The notes: generated by a model from the sequence alone, not told the origin. DNA of 64,000 nucleotides from JBCFAY01 sp038562375 (GCA_038562375.1 JBCFAY010000002.1:62001-126000), one strand, 5' to 3'. Positions 34,285 through 43,870 are shown, numbered from the stretch's first letter. A program made the numbers and translations.

Positions 34285-35709
34285 TCAGATCCGGTACCTT
34301 GGATCGCGCTGCGGCATCGCTTGGAGCTGTTCGCGCTTTTGCTCGTATCCGGGCTTGCCAAGGAGCGCGTAGGCCGCCTGCTTGCCCTCCTCAACGCCGG
34401 GTTGATCGAACGCGTCGACGTTCAAAAGCTCTCCGGCGAACGCGGTCTGCATCTCAAGGAGATAGAGAAACTGCCCCACCGTGAACGCGTTGACCTCCGG
34501 AAGCACAATGCGCATGTTGATGTGCCCGCTGCGCAAAAGCGCGTACTCCGTCGCGGCCTGCTCGGTCTGAATCAATTCATTGAGCGTATGCCCGCAAAGG
34601 AACGAGATATCCTTGATATGCTCGTAGCCGTGCGGAATCTCGACCTCGTCGCGGTAGCGATCCACCCCGAGGAACGTAATTACCTTATCAAACGGACCTT
34701 CCGTATAAAGCTGAACCTGCGAGTGCTGATCCGTCACGCCGAGCGCCTTCACCGGCGTCTGCCCGCGGTGTACAACCCGGCCGTCGAGGTCGTATTTCTT
34801 GCCGAGCGATTCCGCCCAGAGCTGGGCGTACCAGTCCGCGACGTATTTGAGCGAATCCGCGTACGGCATCATCACGCTGATGTTGTGGCCGGACTCCATG
34901 GCGATCACCTGCAGCGCCGCCATCATATACGCGGGGTTCTTCCTTACGTCCTTCTCGCCGCAGATCTCCTCCATATACGCCGCGCCCGCGAGCAGCTCCT
35001 CGATATCGATCCCGCATATTGCCGCGCAGAGAAGCCCGACGGGGCAAAGCTCGCTGAAGCGGCCGCCCACGCCGTCGGGAACGAAGAAGGTCTTCATGCC
35101 CGCTTCCCGCGCGATGGGGATGAGGTTCCCCTTGTTCGCATCGGTCGTCACGATCACATGATCGGCGTACTCTTCCCCGAGCGCCTCCTTCAAAAGCTTT
35201 ATGACGATCAAAAACTGCGCCATCGTTTCCGATGTGCTGCCGGATTTGCTGATGACATTGAACATCGTGCGCTTCACGTCGATCACGTCGAGCAAGGACG
35301 CCATGCGCTCGGGATCGACGTTGTCCTCGATATACAGCCGCGGGCCGCCCCGCTCCTCCCTCGGGAGTTCGTTGTACCTTAGATGGCGCAGCGCCTGATG
35401 CACCGCGAGCGGGCCGAGCGCGCTTCCGCCGATGCCGAGCACCACGAAGGCGTCGAACCGTTCGCGCACGCTTTTTGCGCTCTCTAAGATTTCTTCCACG
35501 ACAGCGCCCTGCCCTTTGGGCAGCTCACGCCACTTCATGGATCCGCGCTTTTGCTCCATTCGCTCCGCCGCGGCGGCAAACTCGCCCATGCGCTCCTTGA
35601 TCTGTTCGCGGCGGATGCCCCGTTCGCCCAAATGCTCCGCCATCATATTATTATAGTCGATCCTGACGCGCATCGAACGCATCCATTCACTCTCGCGATA
35701 TCGGCTCAT
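34285..35709 (-). CDS. pgi: Glucose-6-phosphate isomerase
   Basis: A 474-residue glycolytic enzyme that interconverts glucose-6-phosphate and fructose-6-phosphate. Family marks: VVLGIGGSALGPLAVHQAL, the signature NVISKSGSTSETMAQFLI, and GGRFSELCPVGLL. The length is short for E. coli-type PGI but normal for the Firmicutes form. An aggagg site lies 7 bases before the ATG. It stands alone between divergent and same-direction neighbours; the 210 bases after it show no clear terminator. Confidence 0.96.
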   Translation of the reverse strand: MSRYRESEWMRSMRVRIDYNNMMAEHLGERGIRREQIKERMGEFAAAAERMEQKRGSMKWRELPKGQGAVVEEILESAKSVRERFDAFVVLGIGGSALGPLAVHQALRHLRYNELPREERGGPRLYIEDNVDPERMASLLDVIDVKRTMFNVISKSGSTSETMAQFLIVIKLLKEALGEEYADHVIVTTDANKGNLIPIAREAGMKTFFVPDGVGGRFSELCPVGLLCAAICGIDIEELLAGAAYMEEICGEKDVRKNPAYMMAALQVIAMESGHNISVMMPYADSLKYVADWYAQLWAESLGKKYDLDGRVVHRGQTPVKALGVTDQHSQVQLYTEGPFDKVITFLGVDRYRDEVEIPHGYEHIKDISFLCGHTLNELIQTEQAATEYALLRSGHINMRIVLPEVNAFTVGQFLYLLEMQTAFAGELLNVDAFDQPGVEEGKQAAYALLGKPGYEQKREQLQAMPQRDPRYRI

Positions 35710-35906
35710 GAGGCATCCTCCTAATGAATAGAATTAGTATTAAGATAAAGGGATCGAACCCGTGCGGTTCAGGAAGCCCAGAAGCACGCATCGCGGCACT
35801 CGCCGCAGTCCTTTTATGCTCGCCGTGCTTTGGGCTTAAGTCTATTATAATGCGGACGCGCCGCGCAGACAATCGTTTCGCCGCGTCCCTTTCCGGGAGG
35901 AACGGT

Positions 35907-36410
35907 ATGAAAACACCCCGGGCAAAGCGAATTTTGTCGATACTCGCCGCGGTTCTGGCGCTGATTGCGCTCGCGCTGATCGTGTTCCACGAGCCCGTGC
36001 TTGAAACGGTGACCGGCCCGCATATGGGCACCATACAGATCATCGTTGTGGACGGGTTCTCCGATCTCCCGCTCGAAGGAGCGTCCGTGGTGATTCCCGA
36101 GCTCGACCAGACGTTCGCCACAAACGCCGAAGGGAAAACGCCCATGATCGACATCCCCATTCTGCAGGATGAGCATTACAACACGATACTCTCCCAGCCC
36201 TGGGGACGCATCACGGTGCTTGTTTACTCGGAGGGATACCTCCCTCACGCGCTGTTTTATGTGATGATCTGGGAAAATCAGACGCGACTCGGCCCCACGA
36301 TCTACATGTTCCCCGAGGGCTCGTCCTATGAGAACCAGCCGTTTATCGTCGTGGAAGCTCCGCACCGGCTGTGGGCATCGGAGCTGATCGAAAAATACCG
36401 TCCGCAATGA
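35907..36410 (+). CDS. Small membrane-anchored protein with carboxypeptidase-regulatory-like domain
   Basis: A 167-residue protein not assigned to a known family. A basic N-terminus and one hydrophobic segment (RILSILAAVLALIALALIVF) anchor it; the outside part reads IQIIVVDGFSDLPLEGASVV...TFATNAEGKTPMIDIP, the pattern of a transthyretin-like carboxypeptidase-regulatory domain with a prealbumin-type sandwich. The ATG follows gggagg by 6 bases; the frame is open upstream but without a site. It faces the TIM-barrel gene, ending three bases before that gene's end. Confidence 0.7.
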   Translation: MKTPRAKRILSILAAVLALIALALIVFHEPVLETVTGPHMGTIQIIVVDGFSDLPLEGASVVIPELDQTFATNAEGKTPMIDIPILQDEHYNTILSQPWGRITVLVYSEGYLPHALFYVMIWENQTRLGPTIYMFPEGSSYENQPFIVVEAPHRLWASELIEKYRPQ

Positions 36411-36413
36411 GCG

Positions 36414-37223
36414 TCAATCGTCGCAAAGCGCGTTCTGCACGCGTTCGAAACAGCGCGCGAGTTCGTCTAGATCGCAGTATAGGTCGCTGTAGACCTCTAC
36501 GAGCACGGGGCCGGAATATCCCATGCGCGTCAGCTCACATTTGAGCCGGTCCATGTTGAATTCCCCCTGGCAGGGCATCATAAGGCGCAGTTTTCGCCCG
36601 TCGCGGCAATAGTCGCACAGGTGTACGTTCAAAAGCGCGTCTCCCATCCATTTCAGATAGGAAAACGGGGAATAACCGCTGCGGGCGGCCTGCTTGATAT
36701 CGAGCGTGAATTTGAGATTGTCATGCTTTGCGGCGTCCCTGATGCGCACGGCAAAAGAGGGCGTCTGAAACAAACACCAGCTCACGTTCTCCCAGGCGAG
36801 CGCTACGCCGTATGCGGCGGCCATATCGCAAAGGTCGTGCGTGATCGGTCCGACGCGCTCCATCTGCACGTTTTTCACCGTGCCCCGCATGGTCGCGGGG
36901 CCATGGAATACGTACATCCCGGCGTTGAGCCTCTTTGCCGCGCTAAGCACGGCCTCAAAGCACTTCAGCGCATCCTTGCGCTGCCGGTCGTGCAGCGAAA
37001 AGAGCTGGGGCTCGAACTGCGTGCCCATCGCATGAACCGACCAAACCTTCAACGAGCGCTGCTCTATCCTTTCCGCAAGCTGCTCCACAAACGCGGGGGC
37101 ATATTCGCTCGGGGTATTTAAAAACACCTCGACGGTATCGCAGCCCATCCGAGCGATCGCGGCAGGCGTTTCCTCGATCTGCATCCTTGCAAAAAAGCTC
37201 GCGGTAGATATCCCGGCCTTCAT
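36414..37223 (-). CDS. Sugar phosphate isomerase/epimerase family TIM barrel
   Basis: A 269-residue protein of the xylose isomerase-like / AP endonuclease 2 superfamily. The pattern MKAGISTASFFARMQIEETPAAIARMGCDTVEVF, the VFHGPATM strand with a metal-type histidine, LAWENVSW with the usual glutamate, FTLDIKQAARSG and NVHLCDYCRDGRKL follow the barrel strands in order. The metal site seems intact, so it is probably an enzyme, but the sugar substrate is unknown. It is convergent with the anchored-protein gene and divergent from the DUF3810 gene. A ggtgag site precedes the ATG. Confidence 0.8.
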   Translation of the reverse strand: MKAGISTASFFARMQIEETPAAIARMGCDTVEVFLNTPSEYAPAFVEQLAERIEQRSLKVWSVHAMGTQFEPQLFSLHDRQRKDALKCFEAVLSAAKRLNAGMYVFHGPATMRGTVKNVQMERVGPITHDLCDMAAAYGVALAWENVSWCLFQTPSFAVRIRDAAKHDNLKFTLDIKQAARSGYSPFSYLKWMGDALLNVHLCDYCRDGRKLRLMMPCQGEFNMDRLKCELTRMGYSGPVLVEVYSDLYCDLDELARCFERVQNALCDD

Positions 37224-37262
37224 CTTCTCACCTCATATCAACGACTATACCATTCGAAGACC

Positions 37263-37290
37263 TTTAAAAAAAGCGTTATTATGCTATAAT
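37263..37290 (+). promoter_or_regulatory. Promoter of the DUF3810 gene, implying a leaderless transcript
   Basis: TTTAAA, a 16-base spacer and a perfect TATAAT whose last base is six bases before the ATG. A start point 7 bases after the -10 box would coincide with the A of the start codon, and no ribosome site is visible. Confidence 0.6.
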
Positions 37291-37296
37291 ACGCTT

Positions 37297-38433
37297 ATGA
37301 TTGCAAATTTGAGCGCCAAACCTGCGCGCAAAGCGAAAAAAACAAAAAAAGCGCTTCGGTTTCGGGATTTTTTATTTTGCCTTGCGCTCGTCGGTCTGGG
37401 CATCGCTTTGCCGCGCCTCGCCGCGCTTTCGCCCGAGACCGTGGAGTCCCTCTTTTCGAACGGACTATACCCTGCAGTCAGCTCCGCCCTCGGCACGGTG
37501 ACGGGGCTGTTGCCGTTTTCCCTCGCCGAGATACTGCTCGTCGGCGGGGCGCTTGTGCTGCTGCTTCTCGTACTGCAAAAGCTTTGGCAGCTTTTAAAAA
37601 AGCGGCTGTCCTTCCAAAAGCTTTTATGCTTCCTGGTCGCCCTTCTGATCGTCTTCGGCGTGCTGCTCAACGCGTTCTATTTTGAATGGGGCTTTAACTA
37701 TGCGCGGCCGAAGCTCGCCCAGCTGATGAACCTCACGATCAAAGAACGTTCGGCCGAAGAGCTCAACGAGCTGTGCGAATCGCTCCGAGCAAAGGCGATT
37801 TTGCTCCGCGGGCAGGTTTCGGAGGATAAGGACGGCGTCTTTACCCTGGAAGGAGGGTATCTCGAGGAGTTCAAGAAAATCCCCGCCGCCTATGTAAAGC
37901 TTGGGAGCACCAACCCGCTGTTCGCTCGCGGCGTGCCCGTCGCAAAGGGCGTGTTCTTCTCCGAATCGCTCTCCAAGGCCGGCATATCGGGCATCTATAT
38001 CCCCTTCACCGCCGAGGCGAACGTCAACGTCGACCAGCCGCCCCTGCTGGTGCTGTCGTCCGCCGCGCATGAAAGCGCGCATTTTTGCGGGATTGCCCGG
38101 GAGGACGAAGCCAACTTCGTCGCATACCTCGCCTGCTCCGCCTCAAGCGATCCTTCCGTCGCCTATTCGGGCACGATGCTCGCGCTTATCAACTGCTCCA
38201 ACGCGCTCTGCGACGCCGATCCCGGGCTCTATGGCGCGCTGCGCGAACGCTACAGCGACGCGATGGAGCGCGATCTCGCCGACTACCGCGCATACTGGGA
38301 CGCGTTCGAGGGGCCAGTCAAGGAAACCATGAACAAGGTCAACGACAATTACCTCAAATACAACCTCCAGGAAAGCGGCGTAAAAAGCTACGGCGAGATG
38401 GTCGATTTGATGCTTGCGTATTATTTCGGCTGA
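37297..38433 (+). CDS. DUF3810 family membrane protein with HExxH motif
   Basis: A 378-residue protein with three N-terminal membrane segments (about 27-130) and an extracellular domain containing SSAAHESAHFCGIAREDEANF, an HExxH...E pattern like zinc metallopeptidases. DUF3810 proteins have no proven function; peptidase activity is inferred. The ATG has no ribosome site and lies right at the expected transcription start. Its last 13 bases overlap the end of the convergent comEC gene. Confidence 0.85.
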   Translation: MIANLSAKPARKAKKTKKALRFRDFLFCLALVGLGIALPRLAALSPETVESLFSNGLYPAVSSALGTVTGLLPFSLAEILLVGGALVLLLLVLQKLWQLLKKRLSFQKLLCFLVALLIVFGVLLNAFYFEWGFNYARPKLAQLMNLTIKERSAEELNELCESLRAKAILLRGQVSEDKDGVFTLEGGYLEEFKKIPAAYVKLGSTNPLFARGVPVAKGVFFSESLSKAGISGIYIPFTAEANVNVDQPPLLVLSSAAHESAHFCGIAREDEANFVAYLACSASSDPSVAYSGTMLALINCSNALCDADPGLYGALRERYSDAMERDLADYRAYWDAFEGPVKETMNKVNDNYLKYNLQESGVKSYGEMVDLMLAYYFG

Positions 38434-40538
38434 ACGAACGGCTCGACCCTGATGCTCCCTTTTGAATAATACAGATCGATCTGCCCGTATTCCGCGGTGG
38501 AATATTCCTTCGCACCGGCGTTCTGCGCGCCGTCCGCCGCATCCCCGGCGTAGATGCGCATGGGCTGCGAAAGCTCTTTCGCGTTTCTCGAGATGCCCAC
38601 CTGCGCGGCCTTCGTCTTCCCGCCCACGCTGAATACCCATCCCCTATGTTCGAGCGTCAAATCCTGTGCGTAAAAAACGCGGGTGCTTTCGTCGATTTCG
38701 ATGCTCGAACCGGGCGAAAAGCGCCTGCATGCGAGCCCGCCCCGTCCGAGCGCTTCAAAAAGCACGGGATCTTTGATGATAATCAGCGTCGTCTCCACCT
38801 GAACGGTGCGGGATAATTCCAGCACGACCTCCGCGTCGCTCTCCGATGCGACGACCGCTATATCGAGGCGATCCCGGCCGTTCGCGGCCAGATAGTCCGA
38901 TATTGTTCTCGCGCTGTCCCCGGCCGCGAGCAAAAGCCAGCGGTTCCCGCAATGGGCGCAAACGGGCGCGGCCTTTTCCCGCGCCAGCACCGTGATGCGA
39001 AGCTCGGGCGCAAAAGCGCGCGGCAGAATCGCGCTCGCGAGGAACATAAATCCCAGCACGCCTGCGAGCAGCCGCCTCTTCGGCGCATCGAGCAGGCAGA
39101 ATTTTGAGGCGCTAAAAAGCAGTGCGTAAAACAGCGCTCCCGCGAAAATCCCCGGCAACGCGATCGTGGCGACGGCGCCCGGAATCTCGGCGAAAAGCCG
39201 GATGACCGCGCGCATCCCGTCCACAAGCAACGACGCGCCCGCCGCGACCGGCGAGGCCGCCGCCATGGAAACATATCCTATAAGCACGGCGCCGAGCGCG
39301 ACGAACAGCACGATCGACGCGACCGGCACGACGATGAGATTTGCAAAAATCCCGATCAACGCGATCCGATGAAACTGCAGCAGACCGATCGGCAGCGTGC
39401 CGAGCGCCGCGCTCAGCGATACGGAGAAGTTCTGCCTCAGCGGCAGGTATAGGGGCGAAAACAGCTTCATCAGAGGTTCATACAGCATGAGCATCGCGGC
39501 GACCGCGGCGAACGAAAGCTGAAATCCCGCCGAAAACAGCTCGAACGGATTGGCGCACAGGATGATCAGCCCCGCCGCCGCGAGCGAGGTCGGCAAGTCG
39601 TTGCGCCTGCCGAGGGCCGAGGCGATCAGGAAGTTCATCGCCATGACGGACGCGCGCACGATGGATGCCGCAAACCCCGTCACCATGCAATACACCAACA
39701 AAAACGCGCCGATGATCAAAAGCCGCCACAATGCCTTGGTTCGCCGGAGCAAAAAGGCGAGTCCGACCGCGAATATCGAGATATTCAGCCCCGATACGGC
39801 CAAGAGGTGCGCCGTCCCCGTATCGCGGAACGCCGCAATATCGGCGTCGGAAATGCCGTCCGTATCGCCGAGCAATATACCCTCGATCAATCCATAATTG
39901 GAAGGAAACAGCGCCCTGATGTTCTTTGCCAGACTTTGCTTTAAGGCAAGGCTCATGCCATAGACATCGGCGCCCTCGGCCGGTACGCGCAACACCTCTC
40001 CCGACGACGCAGCAGTCGCGACGATTCCCTGCTGAAGGTAATACAGCCGAAGATCCAGTTCCCCCTGGTTGCGCGCGCCCCGAGGTTCACTCAGTCGCGC
40101 CTTGACGGCGATCCTGTCGCCATAGCCGGGATCGCCGCCCATACCGAACGCATACAGCCTGATATTCCCTTTTATCGGTACGTCGTCGACCCGAACCGAC
40201 CGAAGCGTCAGGCCCCAGCCGTTTACAACGCCCTCGGGCGTCGCAGCGATCGTACCCGATAGCTCGTGCTCCCCCTCCGGGATCGTATCCGGAAGCACAA
40301 GGACTCCCCGAAGGCATCCCAAGATCAGCAGGGAAAGCGCGAGCAGCGCGCCCGCGCGCCTTTTCCATACGGCAAGGGCGATGAGCGCGGCAGCCGCGCC
40401 GAGAGCATAGAACATCCAGGCGGCGTTAAGGCGTACGCTAAGGAAAATCCCCGTCCCAAACGCGAGCGCGGCAACGACGACCGGCCTGAAATTGGCCGGT
40501 CTCCCCCACCCCGACGAAAACGACCCGACAGCACCCAT
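38421..40538 (-). CDS. comEC: ComEC/Rec2-like DNA uptake channel with degenerate C-terminal domain
   Basis: A 705-residue competence-type membrane protein. An N-terminal hydrophobic and OB-like part (DUF4131) is followed by the Competence domain with GTAHLLAVSGLNISIFAVG and the ALGTLPIGLLQFHRIALIGI helices. The C-terminal region, where ComEC proteins usually carry a metallo-beta-lactamase nuclease fold, is present in length (about 515-705) but has neither the DVGQGD opening nor an HxHxDH motif; the matching stretch reads DIAVVASESDAEVV. The channel may be intact while the nuclease is lost. Start: aggag 6 bases before ATG. The 3' end overlaps the DUF3810 gene tail to tail. Confidence 0.88.
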   Translation of the reverse strand: MGAVGSFSSGWGRPANFRPVVVAALAFGTGIFLSVRLNAAWMFYALGAAAALIALAVWKRRAGALLALSLLILGCLRGVLVLPDTIPEGEHELSGTIAATPEGVVNGWGLTLRSVRVDDVPIKGNIRLYAFGMGGDPGYGDRIAVKARLSEPRGARNQGELDLRLYYLQQGIVATAASSGEVLRVPAEGADVYGMSLALKQSLAKNIRALFPSNYGLIEGILLGDTDGISDADIAAFRDTGTAHLLAVSGLNISIFAVGLAFLLRRTKALWRLLIIGAFLLVYCMVTGFAASIVRASVMAMNFLIASALGRRNDLPTSLAAAGLIILCANPFELFSAGFQLSFAAVAAMLMLYEPLMKLFSPLYLPLRQNFSVSLSAALGTLPIGLLQFHRIALIGIFANLIVVPVASIVLFVALGAVLIGYVSMAAASPVAAGASLLVDGMRAVIRLFAEIPGAVATIALPGIFAGALFYALLFSASKFCLLDAPKRRLLAGVLGFMFLASAILPRAFAPELRITVLAREKAAPVCAHCGNRWLLLAAGDSARTISDYLAANGRDRLDIAVVASESDAEVVLELSRTVQVETTLIIIKDPVLFEALGRGGLACRRFSPGSSIEIDESTRVFYAQDLTLEHRGWVFSVGGKTKAAQVGISRNAKELSQPMRIYAGDAADGAQNAGAKEYSTAEYGQIDLYYSKGSIRVEPFVQPK

Positions 40539-40603
40539 ACCATTCTCCTATTATTTGGATGCTATCGGATCGTACGAAACTTGTCAATCTTTGAGTTATT
40601 GGA

Positions 40604-42175
40604 TCAGTATCCGAGCTTGAGCGCCCTTTTCAGGATCTTTCCCGCGATCGGAGCCGCGACATTGCCGCCGCTGCCCGCTTTTTCCAAAACCACCGTGATG
40701 GCAAGCGGATGATCGTCGTCGAGCACAAATCCCGTGAACCACGCGTGCGTCTTTACGCTTTTGTCGCCGGAGATTTCGGCTGTTCCGGTTTTGCCGCCCA
40801 CGGTGTATCCCGAGATCCCAGCCTTCGTGCCGGTGCCCTTTTTTACAACGCCGACCATATAATCCTGCACGATCTGCGCCTCGTACGCCTTGAGCGGGTT
40901 GGAGTGCTGTTTGACCGCGAGCGTCTTTGTCGCGAGGTTGCCCGTCGAAATCACCATGCGCAGAAGCTTCGGCTCCATCATCACGCCGTCGTTGGCGATG
41001 GCGGAGGTGATCATGCACAGGTTCAGCGGCGTTAAAAGATCCTTATACTGCCCGACGCCGCTCCACGCGAGGTCGAGATCCGTATCCGCCTCCTCAAAAT
41101 AGCTCGCGTAGGTGACCATATCCTCGAACAGGAACTCTTCGCCGACGCCGAGTTCGCGCGCCACACGCTTGAGCCGGGAAGCGCCGACCTCCATCGCTAC
41201 CCGTGCGAACGTGGTGTTGCAGGATTTTTCAAACGCTTCAAGAAGCGTAAGTTCCCCATGATACTCGCTCTGATAGTCCCTGACGACGCTGTATTTTTCG
41301 ACGATCCCGGGCGTCGCGCCCACGTCGGTCATATCGCCTTCGGGCGATGCCGTCGGCGTGGTCTCCGGCGTCGGCGTCGCGTTCGCGGCGGCTTCCCGGG
41401 CCGCCTGATCCTCCTGTGCCGTGATCTTCACATCCGGGAGATACTCGCCCGTCTTGCTGTCAAATACCAGCGGGCCGCCGCACTCGAAGGTCCTCGTCTG
41501 GATATCGGGAATGTATCTGAGCGCCGCGATCAAAGTAACGATTTTAAACGTCGATCCGGGCGTATAGCGGCCCATGGTCACGCGGTTGACCATGGCGCTG
41601 TCCGCAAAATCGGTATCGCCGTCGAGATAGCTTTTCATCTCCTTCGGGTCGAATGTGGGCTGGCTGACCGATGCGAGGATCTCCCCCGTCTTGTAATTCA
41701 TCACCACGATCGCGCCCCGATAGTCGTCCATGACGTCGTACGCGTAATCGCAAAGCTGCGCGTCAACCGTGAGCGCGACGCTCGAACCGTAGCGCTGTTC
41801 ACCGCTGAACGCCTGCGCCAGCCGCTCGAAGACGTTTTGGTCAAAGCCCAGAAGATAATTGGCGTAAAAGGTTTCCGCGCCGAAGGTCTGACCGTAATTG
41901 TCCCCCACGACATGGCTCGTCGCGCGGCGCACCGACCGATCGCTCGCGTAAACGCGATTCCCGTCGTCATCCGTTTGTGCGAGCACGATGCCGTTGCGGT
42001 CCATGATGCGCCCGGCGTAAACGCTGCCCTTTTGCGCTTGAATGCGGGAATTATAGGGGTTGACAAACCACCGCGTGCCGTACGCGGAAATCGCGGAAAT
42101 CAGGTATACCGCGAGCAGGGCGAAAAGCACGCAGAACAGTATGAGCATTTTGCGAATGTGACGTTTGGTGCTCAT
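40604..42175 (-). CDS. pbpA: Class B penicillin-binding protein 2 (PbpA/FtsI type transpeptidase)
   Basis: A 523-residue transpeptidase with an N-terminal membrane anchor (MLILFCVLFALLAVYLISAI), a dimer/pedestal region and the penicillin-fold domain. The three active-site motifs are YTPGSTFKIV (SxxK), FEKSCNTTFA (SxN) and GGKTGTAEI (KTG). An Ala/Thr/Pro insert (about 293-320) precedes the SxN motif. The ATG overlaps the ftsW-like stop (ATGA), so the two are coupled; together they form a glycosyltransferase-transpeptidase pair, in the same order as the mycobacterial ftsW-pbpA locus. Confidence 0.94.
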   Translation of the reverse strand: MSTKRHIRKMLILFCVLFALLAVYLISAISAYGTRWFVNPYNSRIQAQKGSVYAGRIMDRNGIVLAQTDDDGNRVYASDRSVRRATSHVVGDNYGQTFGAETFYANYLLGFDQNVFERLAQAFSGEQRYGSSVALTVDAQLCDYAYDVMDDYRGAIVVMNYKTGEILASVSQPTFDPKEMKSYLDGDTDFADSAMVNRVTMGRYTPGSTFKIVTLIAALRYIPDIQTRTFECGGPLVFDSKTGEYLPDVKITAQEDQAAREAAANATPTPETTPTASPEGDMTDVGATPGIVEKYSVVRDYQSEYHGELTLLEAFEKSCNTTFARVAMEVGASRLKRVARELGVGEEFLFEDMVTYASYFEEADTDLDLAWSGVGQYKDLLTPLNLCMITSAIANDGVMMEPKLLRMVISTGNLATKTLAVKQHSNPLKAYEAQIVQDYMVGVVKKGTGTKAGISGYTVGGKTGTAEISGDKSVKTHAWFTGFVLDDDHPLAITVVLEKAGSGGNVAAPIAGKILKRALKLGY

Positions 42176-43413
42176 TCCGCCACCTCTTTTACCGCTTTAT
42201 GCATCGCTTCGCCGCCGAGTATCGCCACTCCCTGCAGTATGCCCAGCAGCATCATGCTCGCGATGAGAGAGCTGCCTCCGTAGCTCACCAGCGGCATGGT
42301 GATGCCGGTGAGCGGGATGAGCTTTGTTACCCCGGCGATGATGATAAAGCTCTGCAAAGCAAAGAGCATCGTCGCGCCGAAGGCCACCAGCATCGTAAAA
42401 CGATCCGGCGCGTTGAGCGCGATGACGACGCCGCGTACCATTAATATCGCGTAAGTGAGGATGACGCAGAGGCCGACGATGATGCCGAATTCCTCGCAGA
42501 TCACCGCGAAGATATAGTCGGTATGATAGGCCGGTATGAGCTTTGGCGAGCCTAGCGCCAAGCCGGAGCCCCAAAGCCCGCCGGACGCGATCGCCATGAG
42601 CCCCTGCGCGATCTGGTAGCCGCTCGACGAGTACGCCGCCCAGGGGTTTCTCCAGATCGCGACGCGCACGCGCACATGATCGAAGATGAAATAGCTGCCG
42701 ACCGCCCCGACCGCGCCCATGAGCAGCCCGGCGGCCGTCATGCGCTTATTCCCTGTCGCGACGAAGTATACGATCAGCGACACGCCCGCGATCAGCACCG
42801 CCGCGCCCAGATCCCTTTCGAGCATCAGCAAACCCACGCAGGCAAACACATATAGAAGGATCGGCCACATCTTCCGCTTGTCGGGCTCCGCGAGGCGGTG
42901 CGCGAGCACGAACACCAGCGCCACCTTTGAAAGCTCCGACGGCTGAAAGGAGAATCCGCCGATATCGAGCCAGTTCTTGGCTCCGTATTGCTCCTGCCCC
43001 AAAACCAGCACCAGCATCAATATGCCGATGCCGCCGATGAGCATCAGCCAGTTGGCCTTACGGAAGAAACCCGGCGCGCGCATGAGCGCGACGCAAACGA
43101 TCATCGCGACGATACCGACTCCGAACAGCAAAAGCTGCTTTTCCGCGATATCCGCGCCGATCCGGTACTGCACGATGAATCCAAACGATGTAAGGAAGTT
43201 CGCGAGCACCAGCAGCAGCCGGTCGAAATTGCGGAACAGCGCGGAGAATACCGCGTATTGGATCAGAATCAAGCCCGTGAGTATGCCGCCGAATATGGCG
43301 GCGGCGGGATCGAGCGCGCCGTCCCGAAACGCAAGGAGCGAGAACGCCGAAAGTTCGAAGAGTATCACCAGCAGGAACAAGCCCGCGAAGCCGATCTTTT
43401 TAAGCTTGTTCAT
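42172..43413 (-). CDS. ftsW: FtsW/RodA/SpoVE family peptidoglycan glycosyltransferase
   Basis: A 413-residue SEDS membrane protein with about ten helices. Marks: FSFQPSELSKVALVFVLAHR, LERDLGAAVLIAG, YHTDYIFAVICEEFGI and LTGITMPLVSYGGSSLI. The ATG has ggagg 6 bases before it and lies inside the end of the FHA gene. Translationally linked to the PBP gene after it. Division (FtsW) or sporulation (SpoVE) use cannot be told apart; the partner PBP and FHA protein resemble the actinobacterial FtsW-PbpA-FhaB module. Confidence 0.9.
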   Translation of the reverse strand: MNKLKKIGFAGLFLLVILFELSAFSLLAFRDGALDPAAAIFGGILTGLILIQYAVFSALFRNFDRLLLVLANFLTSFGFIVQYRIGADIAEKQLLLFGVGIVAMIVCVALMRAPGFFRKANWLMLIGGIGILMLVLVLGQEQYGAKNWLDIGGFSFQPSELSKVALVFVLAHRLAEPDKRKMWPILLYVFACVGLLMLERDLGAAVLIAGVSLIVYFVATGNKRMTAAGLLMGAVGAVGSYFIFDHVRVRVAIWRNPWAAYSSSGYQIAQGLMAIASGGLWGSGLALGSPKLIPAYHTDYIFAVICEEFGIIVGLCVILTYAILMVRGVVIALNAPDRFTMLVAFGATMLFALQSFIIIAGVTKLIPLTGITMPLVSYGGSSLIASMMLLGILQGVAILGGEAMHKAVKEVAE

Positions 43414-43870
43414 CTTTGTCCTCCGAGGCGAGCAGATAGAGATAGAATTCCATCTCGCCCATGCCGATACGATCGCCGTCAAAAAGCTGCTCGTCTTTCT
43501 TGTCCATGCGGACGCCGTTCAGGATCACGCCGTTCTTGCTGCCGTAATCGGCGAGATACACCTTGCCCTTGCGCTCATAAATCGCCGCGTGCACCGGCGC
43601 AAGCCCCGCCGCGTCGATCCAGATATCGCAGCGGCGCGCCTTCCCGATCGTCGTTTCCCGCCTTAGCGCAAAGCGCTCCCCGCGGATGTCCTCGGGGGCG
43701 TGTACTTCAAGATATCCGGGCGACGCGCTCCTGAGCTGCCGCCTGAAGCGCTGCAGCGCCCGAAATTCCGAGACGGAGCGCGTCACCAGTTGCAGCACGA
43801 TCAGCAGCACCAGCACCAAGAACACATATCGCATCGACAATGCTGCGATTTCATATGCCGTAGCGTTCAA
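43400..43870 (-). CDS. Membrane-anchored FHA-domain protein
   Basis: A 156-residue protein: one N-terminal membrane helix (about 13-30, MRYVFLVLVLLIVLQLVT) and a forkhead-associated domain (about 65-145) with TIGKARRCDIWI, VHAAIYERKGKVYLADYGSKNGVILNG. FHA domains bind phosphothreonine, so it probably links a Ser/Thr kinase to the adjacent SEDS-PBP pair. The start is a TTG, 8 bases after gaggt; the next ATG (12 codons in) has no site. First gene of the FHA-ftsW-pbpA operon. Confidence 0.88.
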   Translation of the reverse strand: MNATAYEIAALSMRYVFLVLVLLIVLQLVTRSVSEFRALQRFRRQLRSASPGYLEVHAPEDIRGERFALRRETTIGKARRCDIWIDAAGLAPVHAAIYERKGKVYLADYGSKNGVILNGVRMDKKDEQLFDGDRIGMGEMEFYLYLLASEDKDEQA

